Position numbers and translations under genes: made by a program. Below, one piece after another: positions 48,612-60,600 of a stretch of DNA of 64,000 nt; position 1 is the first letter of the stretch; each line of letters opens with the position of its first letter. Source of the DNA: Apostichopus japonicus. Lineage: Eukaryota > Echinodermata > Holothuroidea > Aspidochirotida > Stichopodidae. The notes beneath the pieces were generated by a model. The model was not told the DNA's origin and did no database searches. It worked only from the letters and a program-made list of their open reading frames with translations. The stretch covers positions 16,880,984-16,944,983 of the forward strand of contig NC_092564.1 of NCBI RefSeq assembly GCF_037975245.1, read 5' to 3'.

Positions 48612-49380
48612 TCAACCATTTACGTTTCCGATCTGCTTAATCAGTGTTGTTTCGTACTGATGAGGGTCATTAATTTGACTTTTGTTCAGGCTTTGAATGT
48701 CTTGTTTGGTTCGATCGTCGTTTACACTTTCTAGTACGTCATATGTAGATGAGCTTACTACCATGTCATCTTTAGTACTACGAGCAGTGACCTGACGGTC
48801 TAAATGATCGTATGACTGGTCAGTCGTCGGTGTAGGATTTGTCGCCACTGAATATTCATGATCGCTGATCTCTATTGCCTGTGAGGGAAAGATTCGTTCA
48901 ACATGGTCGTATCCGTTATTGTGTTTAGGCCTGGTTGCCTGATAGTCTAAATCTGTCTGCTTGTTAACGTTATTTATCAACGATGGATCGCCTTGTCTCA
49001 CGAGTTTATCATACTCTTCATCTCTACTCATCTCGTTATGGTGAGAATTATTCACTGCAACCATTGGCAACCTGTCTGTGTCTGATTCTAACAGTTGGTA
49101 AAACGAATCGGGATGCCTAGATGAAACCCTCTGGTCCTCTGGAAAATTCAAGGTAGCATAGTCACGTGTCTGCAGCGACATTCTTCCATCAGTATCGGAT
49201 ACACCAGTTTTGGGGGATTTACCGAGATAAATCTTCGTGTGTAAATTTTTTCCATCTGTGTCAAAGACAGAACAAGGTTAGCGAAGAAACTTACCCCCTC
49301 AAATACATTTAAAAAATAAATGTAGACAATCGCACATCCACACATACTCGCGCGCACACACGCACACAAATATACACACT

Positions 49381-49433
<53 letters not shown>

Positions 49434-49442
49434 GTTTATATA

Positions 49443-49518
<76 letters not shown>

Positions 49519-51800
49519 TTTATATATATATATATATCTATAACAGTAGGGAATTTACTCACTGTCTTTTCTTGAGATAGACCTTCTATTTCTCCAACTG
49601 CAAAGGAATAAAAATAAGTAAATTAAGATAACGGAGGAGACGTTTTCGTCTACACATTTTCTTGATAGGAAGTTTCATGTCATCAAAAAGGTGAGAATAT
49701 TGTGTAAGGGTGATATCATTCCCAACGCATTCGCTCCACATTCCTTTCTACCCTCCCTCCCCTCTAATCCTTTCAGTCAGCGATTGCTAAGTACCAAACA
49801 AATAAGTTATATATTTCCATTGCACACAACAGTGAAAGTTAATTAATTGGAAAATAAAAAAATTATAGATGTTCATGACTGTTATGTCTGATTGAACTAA
49901 GGTCTATATCTCATTTCATACAAAACCACCGTCTTAATGAACATGTGATATTTCAAGGTATAGATGTAGGCATAGTAGTAGTAGTAGTAGTTGTAGTAGT
50001 GAAAAATAAAACAAACACAAAAGTTGAACATAACGAAAACAACACTCAGAAGTTTCTACAGCATTTCGTGAGTATATGAATTTGGAAGAGAAACTTTGCA
50101 TCCAATGATTGTCAATATATACCGAAAAAAATCACACAAACGAACAACAACAACTATAACAAGAAATAACAATAGAGTCAACTTGAAATGAAGATGCATA
50201 CAGGCCTAGCTAAATTTCCATCGTAATTTAAAATCAAGGACGGGATTACTAGAGGAAGTTGTGCTTTAACCGGATTGCAATTTTGAGCACCAAGCAATCG
50301 GATAACCTCAAGTGAACATAAGAACCACGTGACATACCATACGGCAAGTAATTTATAACACTCATATTGTACAGGAGATTTTAATAAAAGGATCGGGGCG
50401 ATCACTGATATACGTTTTTGTCTACTATTACTAGGATAAAACGAAAGTTTTCTTAAAAAGGAGTGCAATTCTGTTTCTATTCAAGCTATTCCAAGACAAT
50501 GCTAGTTCAATAAGACCAAATAACTGTGTGTGTGGGGGGGGGGGGGGAGGGGGAGAGCGTCCCGGGTGGCATGAAAGTGTAGGCTACAGCTGAGAACATG
50601 ATCGACCAATATTTCACCTGTCAGCATATTTTGGTAAACTAATAATTGTGCCTACCGCTTCAAAAGAAGAAACACAGCGACGATGACGAACACGGCGAAT
50701 AGGGAAATCCCAACACCCAATCCGAGTTTCAGCGATTTATTATTCGGCGTTTCAACCTCCTCATACAGTTCAGTCAATGGTCCTGTTGTGACGTCACTAC
50801 TTATACGATTCTGTGATACTGGTCCTATCGTTGAGAACATGTGAAACAGTATAAAATATAAGTCTCCGGGTCCCTTTTTGTCGAATCTTCATAAAGTCCT
50901 GGTACATACTTAACAGGCATTGATCATTCTTCTGTTTTCTCCTTTCTGTATCTCAAAAACAAAACTGTTTATAATCGTTTTTTTTTATGTACCAGTTTGA
51001 TTGTTTGAATGTCACTGTATTTACATAATTCCATATCCCACATGTAAAGGATGTTATGGGACCCTTGGGTTTTTGAAGCCGATTCCCATATCGGGCGACG
51101 GGAGAGGGGGGGGGGGGGGGTGGGGGTCGAAGGATCTTCCCAACGAGACTGACTGGAGAGTAGAGTCTCGTTTACAGTTTAAGCTCATGTTGGCATTCTT
51201 ACTACGTTCGAGACCATTTCAGATGGAAAACCCGTGGATTTTTGGATGAAAAACCCATCTTTAGCCGATCTCCTCCCTGCAGAAGCTATAGGCTTTATAA
51301 CTTCTACTCGCCCATAGCAATGTAACCACCCCAATCACGTAGCCTCTTCCTCCCCCATCCTTCCCCTCCCCGCATTAATCTGATGTTCCCCTATGTTTAA
51401 AAGAGGTTAAAACCTGCCATATACGCAAATGGGATGATAACCGACGTGCCATTATGGCATATAAGTCACTTAAAACTTGCCCCCCCCCCCAAAAAAAAAG
51501 AAGGAGGTCAACGGCTATATCTATAGATATGTGATGCAGATGGCATGCATGCAATGTGTCGTATATAAAAAGAATAACAGGCCTATGCCAAATACTTGAA
51601 TACATAAATACTGCATGGGTACAAAAAGTATCGTCGGAGATTATGTGAGATACTATAGCATGACATTGCCAGGACATTTTGAACAAACAACAGATATGCT
51701 TCAACGATACATTTATCTTTGTAGCCTATTATATACTTACTCGTAGTACTTGGCATTTTAGTCGTTGACGCAGAAGCTGACCTGGGAGGTTGACTTGGTG
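48612..51800 (-). CDS. Single-pass membrane protein with YxxL-rich tail, copy 1 (5' incomplete)
   Basis: The exons in transcript order are 51800-51741, 50824-50656, 49597-49563 and 49255-48612 (TGA). The phases join as 1-1, 1-2, 2-1 and 1-stop. The first encodes a Ser/Thr/Pro-rich stalk ([19 protein letters not shown]). The second ends in the membrane helix [20 protein letters not shown], followed by LLKR. The third is a tiny basic juxtamembrane exon ([11 protein letters not shown]). The last is a cytoplasmic tail of 213 residues with Tyr motifs YATL, YQLL, YDKL, YDHV, YDHL, YDVL and YETT. I recognise no named family. Membrane topology follows from the helix and the basic stop-transfer; signalling or YxxPhi endocytosis is inference. 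The start and any signal peptide or ectodomain exons (ending in phase 1) were not found. It is a paralogue of the gene at 57638-62535. Confidence 0.72.
49384..49545. repeat. (TA)n microsatellite
   Basis: An almost continuous TA dinucleotide run, broken by TATGTATA, TTAATA and ACATATA interruptions. It lies in the last intron of the tyrosine-tail gene copy 1, within about 20 bp of the 35-nt exon's donor. Confidence 0.95.
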
Positions 51801-52859
51801 CTGACATTAATTAAATGAATTTAATTTAATGACATAAATTAAATGAATTAGAGAACAAAATCAATACATGAAAGACTAAAACTATCAAACTGTTTTCGAT
51901 TTTTCTCTCTACACATCTTACTAAGTTATTTGTTGCAATCTATTGTTAAAATTTTAAAACCGAATATAGGCCTAGTTCCAATAATAATATTTAAAAAAAA
52001 CATAAATAAAAGACAGGCAAGTAGCTGAAGTAAAATCAACAAAGTAACAAATAGAATAAAAAGTGGTAAATTTATTCCTCCTGCGCATTTAATTTCTACA
52101 AATGATACCAATTTACTTAAAATAAATTATGAACAAAGATAAATAAAAGTAGTATATATAAAACTAAACGTCACCTCATTTATATACCCCTGTTGCTTTA
52201 ATAATTATGCAAATGGACTCACCCGTCTTTAATGTTTACAAATTGTCCTATACTTAAGCCCAGATAGGCCTATACTATACATATATATATGTATAAAATA
52301 TGCTTTTATTTACTGGTAAACTGAATTATTTCACGAAGAGGAATAAAAAATGCAGGAACAATATTGATAGGCTTCCGTCCTTCCACTTACAGTGTCGTGG
52401 TATTATATATACAAACTTATAACGCACAGGCCTATATAAATATATACAGTCCTATATAACTGTACTACATTATGCATGACTACCATGCATATCTATATAT
52501 AACCTGTTTACAACTTACAGCGATATATTTAGTACATGGCTAAAGAAATACAGAAAGTTTGTTTAGGACGGTGTTCTACGCGTGTTGTTGTACACCATCA
52601 AGGCTGGATGGTGGTGTGTGTGTATATATATACGTGGGCGGCGTTAGACGTGTAATATAATATATATTGTCCTTACTTTTCCATTTTGACTAATGAAGCA
52701 TTACGACCGATTGTCGTACAACGCAAGCAACGTTTATTCGTCGTTCGTGGCAGACCACTTATAACAAACTAGTCGGTTTATTTGAACTCGGTTCCCATCG
52801 TGCCAATTATACGAAGTTTAACCGTGTTTTGCGATCTGCAAAACACTGAAACGGGAGAA
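51801..52859. other. No gene recognised
   Basis: AT-rich sequence upstream of the last exon I could assign to tyrosine-tail copy 1. Its missing 5' exon or exons, which must end in phase 1, could lie here or further up, but I see none that is convincing. Confidence 0.4.
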
Positions 52860-52986
52860 GGGTAAGTAAGTCTGGGGGAAGTACGGTACGTAAAAATCTA
52901 AAGTTTGGGGATGGACGAATAGCTGGTATGAGGCGGGTGTATCTTAAAGGATTCTCCTACAGACTGATCGTCTTGGAATAAAGCAA

Positions 52987-53064
<78 letters not shown>

Positions 53065-53182
53065 TTTATTCCAAGACGATCAGTCTGTAGGAGAATCCTT
53101 TAAGATACCCCCGCCTCATACCAGCTATTCGTCCATCCCCAAACTTTAGATTTCTACGTACTTCCCCCAGACTTCCTTACCC
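52860..53182. repeat. Giant inverted repeat around a (TA)n core
   Basis: The left arm, about 52860-52984, is nearly complementary to the right arm, about 53062-53182. AGTCTGGGGGAAGTACG, GATGGACGAATAGCTGG and GGATTCTCCTACAGACTGAT all occur inverted. The arms are about 120-125 bp with few mismatches. The spacer is about 80 bp of pure TA, which could extend the stem. The right arm runs straight into the Penelope-like remnant. Confidence 0.93.
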
Positions 53183-53400
53183 AGTTTCCACCTTTGCAGA
53201 TAATTTCCGTTGCTAAAAACCTCGGTGCCAAATATCCGTCATGTTACCCAATACAGGCACTGTGGTAAAAATTCCCTCTCTGGTGATCATTTTAGCAATG
53301 GCATTTACATATTCTACTGTGTTCTTTGTAAAGTGGGCAATTATGTAGGTGAAACAGGTTCTCGGTTCCGCTTGCGTCTTAATAATCAGAAAAAAATCAA
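53110..53400 (+). pseudogene. Penelope-like retroelement remnant (GIY-YIG endonuclease)
   Basis: Frame-shifted coding remnant. The better frame (53210-53400) contains GIYIFYC, VLC, then NYVGETGSRFRLRL. That is the GIY...YVG pair with the Cys-Cys knuckle and GET motif typical of the endonuclease of Penelope-like elements. Just upstream, in another frame, is RPSPNFRFLRTS, resembling the linker motif before that domain in such elements. A stop and a frameshift separate the two pieces, and no reverse transcriptase region is seen. The element is dead. Confidence 0.7.
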
Positions 53401-53659
53401 AACAACTACCAGTTCTACAAACATCTGTAATCCGTTCTTCATATTCTTTGCTTCCTGTATAGTCATGTATATGTATGCAACTTACACTTATCTAGCGTCA
53501 TACTTTCATTGTGTTACATTTTGTACTTTTCATTTGACTGCCAAGATATTGCTGACGAAGGTTCCATGGGAGCGAAAATTCCAATATATTTTCTAAAACA
53601 GTACTCCTTATTGGTCAATTATATGAGATATATCTTATTTCTCTGTTTTTGTCTAATAA

Positions 53660-53699
53660 TAATATATATATCTATATATATATATATATACATATATAT

Positions 53700-53730
<31 letters not shown>

Positions 53731-53765
53731 GATATAGATATATATATATATATATATATGTACAT
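53660..53765. repeat. (TA)n / (TATATC)n microsatellite
   Basis: A TA-rich simple repeat with TATATC and GATATA interruptions, following the Penelope-like remnant, then (AAATA)n at about 53783-53805. The apparent open frame through it is an artefact of the simple repeat. Confidence 0.9.
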
Positions 53766-54243
53766 ACATACATCATTGCAAAAATAAATAAAATAAAATA
53801 AAATACAATCTGGTTATATTTAGTTTATGGGAAGCATTAAACCGTTATAAAATATGTATTGTTTGGAAGGAATTTATCCTAATCTTGTAGAGTAGGTTAT
53901 TTTCCATGCACTCGATATCTGAGTAATAAGGTTTTTCCATTGGACTGGTAATCTAAGCTGCCTGAAGAAAAAAATAATAATATTATGATTTCGACAACTG
54001 AAGGTTTCAAAAGTGAACGAAGTTAGTTGCTAAAGCTCACGCGGCAATTATATATAATATAATGTTTGGTGTTCATCATTTCTGGTTTTATTCAATCCGC
54101 GCGATTTTACTGAACGAATAGATTTATAATTTGGCAAGTTTGCCAACATTGACTAGTAATTATCCGAAACGACTGGCAACATTAAACTAATATATGCGAT
54201 ACGTTTTGTTTACAGGACGATTACACAATTTTTACTCATTTAG

Positions 54244-54417
54244 TTGATGACCGAGTACGGTACTGCGGGAAAATTACTACCGGCTCAGAAATCCAACCCA
54301 GGGCGGAGATGGGACCTCGTACAAGCGATATATTTGACGCCTCGGTCGAAACTAACACCTTTGGTGACCAAGAGGAGATCGGTACCTCGGACCCAGCGGT
54401 GCACCGGTACAGAGCCG
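54244..54417 (+). CDS. Orphan candidate exon (57 codons)
   Basis: An acceptor (TTTTTACTCATTTAG) and a perfect donor (GTAAGT) bound 174 nt that stay open in one frame and are symmetric, phase 1 to phase 1. The reading starts DDRVRYCGKITTG and ends DPAVHRYRA. It is clearly richer in GC than the surroundings. No partner exon or family was recognised. It is on the strand opposite to both tyrosine-tail genes. It may be an exon of an unseen gene, a decayed exon or chance. Confidence 0.3.
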
Positions 54418-54724
54418 GTAAGTTTGAAATGCACGGTGAATTCCTGACTAGATAACATTGGAAAGAATCTATGGCATCTACAAACAAATTTATTTATTTT
54501 TTCAAGACATGGTACAAATGGAGATGTTTTGTACGCTTTGTATGCCGGTATTCTTTCTATTTTGCCGATATCTTGTTATTCACCGATATATCGCTAGTAT
54601 ATATTCGCCATCGTGTCAATACTTGTCCGGGCCGGGTGCCCTCCTCCGAGAATGCCTGTATTCACCGCTGAGTTATATGTATAAACTTCCGGTCTGACAT
54701 TGGTGCAGCAAAGTATATTAATAG

Positions 54725-55110
54725 GAGGGCGTTGTGGTCAAGTGGTTAAGGCAGTGGACTTGTGATCTAAGGATTACAGGTTCGAGCCCTGGCCAGATCA
54801 TTGCGTTGTGTCCTTGGGCAAGGCGCTTTATCTCCATTGCCTCTCTTCACCCAGGTGTATAAATGGGGACCTGCGAGGTAACTTGTAAATATAGTTGCGT
54901 GCGCCGGTTTGTGGCTGCACCCTATGGGAAGTCCCCCGGGGGACACGTGGATGTGGTGCACTGTGGTGCCCCAGGAGAGATTGATTGAATTGTGCACACT
55001 TTGGTGTGTCGGTGTGACAAGTTACCAATGACCAGGGGTTAAGTTGTAAAGTCGTGTGAGGAGGCATTAGCCTCATACAAGACTGTAAACCTTCAACTTT
55101 AACTTTTTTA
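54725..55110 (+). mobile_element. Full-length tRNA-derived SINE
   Basis: The head GGGCGTTGTGGTCAAGTGG (A box TGGTCAAGTGG) and CAGGTTCGAGCCC (B box) match a tRNA-like promoter. A conserved block follows, TGTCCTTGGGCAAGGCGC, of a type found in many metazoan SINEs. Then comes a long body ending GTAAACCTTCAACTTTAACT. The 3' half recurs, inverted, at 15894-16172. Confidence 0.85.
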
Positions 55111-55162
55111 ACTTTAATATTGTTTCTCCTCGGGCTGTGTTGATGCAGTGGAAAATATTATA

Positions 55163-55448
55163 GGCCGTGGCTATTCTTACGACTAGTCGTAACAATTATT
55201 TATAAACTATTCTTACAACAAAGGCAAATTCAAGCGCAGTAAAGTCAAGAAAGCAACTGCGCATGTAGTAGGGGTAACCCTAACCCTACACATAACCCTA
55301 AACCTCAATCCTAACCCTTACTCTAACCCTAACCTGAAATTATTGTTACTCCTCGTTGTAAAAATAGTACTTCTGGTCGTGAAATAGCAACTGCGCATGC
55401 GTAGTCGGAAATTATTCTTACAACTAGTCGTAAGAATAGCCACTTTGA
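55163..55448. mobile_element. MITE with internal telomere-like repeats, copy 2
   Basis: This 286-bp element is nearly identical to 33819-34106 and has a perfect 8-bp target duplication, ATATTATA, at 55155-55162 and 55449-55456. The inverted ends are GTGGCTATTCTTACGACTAG and its near-complement. It contains a degenerate (CCCTAA)n array at about 55274-55335. The two copies share target length and structure but not flanks, which shows independent insertion. Confidence 0.92.
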
Positions 55449-56049
55449 ATATTATAACCTTGCAATTGTAGCATGGCGCCATAAATCTAGTATGTACCGT
55501 TGATCATACCGTTATGACGTCATATGCGGCCTCACTTCGTGGCGGAAGTATTTTGAAAAGGTCACGTTATAGAAATTAGCCCGTGACTGCTTTACAGTGT
55601 GTCATAGTGTGGTAGAAAGGCAATTCTTTGTCGGAATGAAGGCCAAATGAATGAAACAGCAAACTTGTTTTATAAGGGCTATATCATATATAAGAATCTT
55701 CTAATTTTTTGTGGTACAAATTGAACAAAGACTTGACTGACTGAATCCGTAAAGACGTTTGAAAACAAAAATGTACCCAAAAGTATGAACACCGTACCAC
55801 AGGGATATCATCCAAATTGTCAAACCCCTTGTTCCTGTATAGGCTCTTCTATGTTTTTAAATGAAAGTACCGTAAAATAATACAATTGAAAGCATTCGTA
55901 TATTCTCGATTGTACCACACATCTACGGAAAGCACGTATACTGCAACAACAACAAAAAAGGCTCACAAATTTGTTATTAGTAGGCTATGTATCACAATTG
56001 GTATTTTACCTAAGGCACACTTTAAATACCTGTATTTGAGGGTTTAAGG

Positions 56050-56578
56050 CAGGGTTTCCATAGCTTTATGCTCCCCTCTTGAACCCCCTGTGGATGTCAG
56101 AGTTGTCCACGTACCCCCAACTTTTCGAGACACGATCTGAGTTATTATTATACTGTTATAATCATAACAGTGCTTAGTCAAAGATCAAATTCATAGTGTA
56201 ATATTGTAATGAAAAAACAAGAGATAAACAAATGTTTATTTGGAAACTTGAAGATCAGATCAGCTCTTTATCTTCACGACGTAATGTCATGCGTACACCA
56301 ACTTCACCAAAGTCATGCGGCCTGTGTCTGTTTCATAATTCAGATATTAATCACATGCACGGTACGGTACTATACTATTGCAACATATGCGTATGGAACG
56401 CGAAAAGAGTTTGTCAATATAGGTAAGACTTTTGTACATGACTAAATTATATGCTATATCAGATTTTATTTCAACAAAAGTACTCTAGTTTTGACTTTCA
56501 GAAACGTCCCACGAACCCACTGGGATGGACTCAGGCACCCCCTGGGGATTCATGCACCCCAGTTATAGGAAACCCCTG
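56050..56578. mobile_element. hAT-type MITE, family H (529 bp)
   Basis: It starts CAGGGTTTCCATAGC and ends TATAGGAAACCCCTG. The target duplication is GTTTAAGG at 56042-56049 against GATTAAGG at 56579-56586, 7 of 8 matching. There is no coding content; the open frames inside are not supported. Confidence 0.82.
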
Positions 56579-56724
56579 GATTAAGGTATAGGGGAAGGAA
56601 CATTTGTCATTTGGGGGAGGTGGGGGTACTGAGGAAGGGAGGGGTTAAACTAGTTTGCTTTGTTAAGGCACAGTCGGAGGGTTAGGTTACAGAAATGGGT
56701 ATATTTCTTCTGAGGGCAATGACA

Positions 56725-57185
56725 GCAGTACCAACGAACAATATGAGTAGCAGCAACAACAACACTGCCAAGAACAACATCGACAAAAGCAACATAAAAA
56801 ACTACACCACTAACAACGTCAGCAACACAACCAACGGCAGGCAGACACTGAACAGCAACAGCAGAAACAACAGCAGTTGAAGCAACAGCACTGAGATCAA
56901 CGTCATCAACAACAATATAAAATAACAACATGAACAACACACTAGCAACAGCAACAACATTGAGAGGAACATCAACAACAACAACAACATCAGAACCGAC
57001 ACACTATAACAACATGATCTCCACCACCAAAAACAGCGAAGCACTAAACAGCAACATAAAAAACATCCACGGTAACGGCAGCAACTCTGAACAACATCAA
57101 CAACACCAGAACTAACACACTAACATCATCAACAGCCACACCGACAACAGCGAAATAGTGATCGACAACAACAACAACATGGTAA
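56725..57185. repeat. AAC/CAR-rich low-complexity region
   Basis: About 460 bp is built mainly of AAC, AGC and ATC triplets on the plus strand (AACAACAACATCAGCAAC type). Open frames on both strands (Asn/Ser-rich and Leu/Val-rich) follow from the triplet bias. It lies just downstream of tyrosine-tail gene copy 2. Confidence 0.85.
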
Positions 57186-57637
57186 AGAACACCACCAGTA
57201 TACAACATCGCCAATCTAGGGCATCCCTGTTTCTACAGGTAGAATAAGTTATCCAACGCTTCATATAATTGCAACCGTTTATTAAAGGATGTTGTTCACT
57301 GAAATCATATTTCTTATAAGAACATTAGCTTCATCCCGTCATGATGATGAGTTATATGATAGCCATCATATGACACTGTACATTAAACTTAATTTTAACA
57401 TGAATGTTTAAATCGGAATCGTGTGTTCTAAGTTCAAGATAGTTTAAAATGTCTCTAATTACTTAAACGAATGTGCATTTACATTTATTGTCCTATTAGT
57501 TGAAACCGATACAATATTCTTCTTGAGTGCTTGGATTAGTTGAGGGTATTCAATACATTAAAGTTATTCGTTCATGTGTGATTATTAGCTTCACCTTTGT
57601 CTCCGATCTCGGATTTGTATAGCGAAGAATCTGAGTA

Positions 57638-60600
57638 TCAAGGATAACTGATGTGTGAATATTCATTAGCATCGATGACGTCACCTTGGGAAACTCCTCT
57701 TGATAACGTTCCTCTGTTGAGTGAATCATAGGAAATGCCACTACCCGAGTTCGTCGCATTCAGTTTGTCGTACCATGCGGGAACTGTATGGTTGTACTCT
57801 GCTTTGCGTAGTAGAGCATCTTCATATTCTTCTTGCGGACGGTTTTGGTTAGGAGAGTTAGTCGAGTTAGCCTCACCTCTGTCATTGACTTTGCCTTCAG
57901 TGCGTTTAAGCTTATCGTAGGATGGCGAAACTAATGATGTCGAATTACTGAGTGTTGAATATTCATTAGGATTGATGACGTCATGTTGAGAAACTCCTCC
58001 TTTCAAACCAATGTTGCCATCTCTGTTTAGTATATCATAAGAGGTGCTTTCTGAGGTCAGATTCAATCTGTCATACCCTGCAGCTCTGTTAATATCCTCG
58101 TTGTCAATCATCCTGGAATGGGCATCTCTATCCACCTGATCGTAATCGACATCTTTGTGTGACGTCACTATCCCATTCAAGGCCATATCCGGTTCCAGAG
58201 TCTGGTAAAAGGGTGTCGTTTCTGCGGTCTTCTTTGTACTACCATGGAGCTCCATGGTACTACTCTCCTTGGCTTCGGGGATATTTTCGTTAACCTCTTC
58301 GTACTGATCTGTTGGACTAGCTCCTTCCATCCCTGATGTAAAAATGAGTAGATTTGATAACAGACACAATATTTGTATTACATTTGTCTTTCAACAAGTT
58401 TGGCAAACTCTTTCGCATCGGTTTTAGTATGATGTCGTATCATACAACGGCATGGCACATATACTTTCTTGGTTTACGTTAAAACATGTGTCAATTCTAT
58501 CTTAAGCCTTTAGCGTATACGCATGGCCATGACCGACACCTCATTCAGTCGTTTGAAACGGTTCAGTGTCAGTCATTCTTTTTCATTCAGCCGGGGAGAT
58601 TAAGACTAATGCTTAAGTGCATACCCCCCCCCCCCACCCCCACTTTTTCTACCTCACATGCACATGCACACACAGCCAGGAACACACACACATAAATGAG
58701 AAAACCAATTGGCACAATCGTGCCTTGAGAGAGTAAATTATAGACGTAATCTATAGTCCAAATATGACTCAGAATGCAACATTTGACTTAGTAATGCTTT
58801 ATGTTTTTTTTTTTCTGGGTAAGACCCCCAAACCCCTAAAATCCGCTTCAACGACCCAGTGCCACGTTGCTTCCGGCCCTGTCCTTGGGGAAGGGACTTA
58901 ACTTGACCCCCACCTCTAAATTCATGTGCACGCTACTATTTTAAACCTCATACACGAAACGTAAAACTTGGATTAAAAGACCGAAAGAAGTGTCTACGTA
59001 CGGTTTTTATAATTATATCAGCAACTTGTATAGGAACCGCTTCGCTGCTGATATTTTTATTTCCTCTTCAAATACACGCTTGCTACTGGCAAAATATATA
59101 CAGTGCCGTGCACAGGGTTTCAAAGGTAGGGTTAGGGGCATCAACTTGCATAGAAGGGTAATCTGGGCCTGGAGGAGTCATCCAAAGTCTACCCCGACTG
59201 AATGTAAACAATCCCGCAACTGAATGTTTTACCCCCGACTGACCATTAATGTGGAGCCCACACCCTTTGTGCCTTCGTCACTATACACACATGCACAAAA
59301 CATATCATAACATTTGTGATTGAAAACCTATAAAATGTTTACAAGATTTACCTTTCATATTTACACCGTCACTGTCCGTTGTGTATACCGGATTCCTTCG
59401 CTGTTGAAGTCTGTTGAAACAAACAAGCGAACGTTTTTGTTCAACAACACAGAGAAACACTATATAGTACTGTCGTCACCGGATACTAACTATAACAATA
59501 TGTTCAGTGTAAAGTATTCAGTATTTTAAAGATTACCGGAAAGATGGCAGTCAATATGACGTAGAGTCCGACGGATACACGGTATAGGCTTACATGATAA
59601 AGGTATTGCAATGTATTTACCAATGTACTGCATGGCAACGATAGGCATACTATATCCATGTACCCTGCATGTAACCGATGGAATATAGTATTGTGTGAGT
59701 TGAAAGATTTTTTTGAATGAATCTACAAAATGTCGACAAGATGCAAGTTTGATATCTTATATCGCTATACAGTAATTATTACATAAGAAACACCTTTCAT
59801 TCCAAGCATTTAAGGTAAAAGCCATCCGAGTTGGTTTAATTTTTATTGACAGCGTGGTTAATTTAGTTTATGAAAAGATGTGTTTTGTGTGAAATTTTAA
59901 AGAGTGATTCCTTCATGTTCCGGTCATGTGTTATATCGTATTAATTGTAAACTTATTGGCAATCATGTTTAGCAGGTAAAAGTAAAATTTAGGATTCAGA
60001 ACCAGGGGTGGCGGAAAAAATCCAGCCTGGGCCGGGGGGGGGGGGGCTCGATGGACAGTGGGACATGTGACTTATTTTTGAGTGGGCAATCACAAACTTA
60101 CCTCAAAACATTCCGAATAAATGGATCCGTTGTGCAACCCGTAACACAAATTCTAATAATTGAAGGTTTATAGTACAGGATAATTAGAATATTTCCTTAA
60201 AGTTCTTACGGTGCATTTCGCTAGGTAACTTGATTAAATTCGGCGGGAAATGGACTTCGTTGGTTAGGAAACTCAATGATCAAATTCGTTCAAGTGGTTA
60301 GGAAACTCAATGATCAAATTCGTTCAAGATAACGTCAGCCTTCAAATAGATTAATAGGGTGAACTGTTTTTTTTTCGGTCTTGTCTAACACTATAGACTA
60401 AATGTATCTAACAATGAAGGTGTCAGAAAGGTGGATATTAAATTAGTTATCAAAATCTAGATCGACCATACGAGTAATTGAACTTTCAAAATTGGTTTCG
60501 TTAATATCCCCCCCCCCAAAAAAAGCGAAAATAGAAGAAAGCAAAATGCGTGTATAATCAGGGGCGTATCCAGGGGGGGGGCGCAACAGGCGCGCGCCCC

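Noticed and set aside
53509-53787. Open frame rich in Ile-Tyr repeats
   Set aside because: It is a translation of a TA microsatellite.
56650-57115. Asn/Ser-rich and Leu/Val-rich open frames on both strands
   Set aside because: They are produced by AAC-type triplet bias, with no splice sites or start context.
60001-60060. Another family A MITE copy (GGGGTGGCGGAAAAA)
   Set aside because: Only one end-like segment is present, with no partner end or target duplication.
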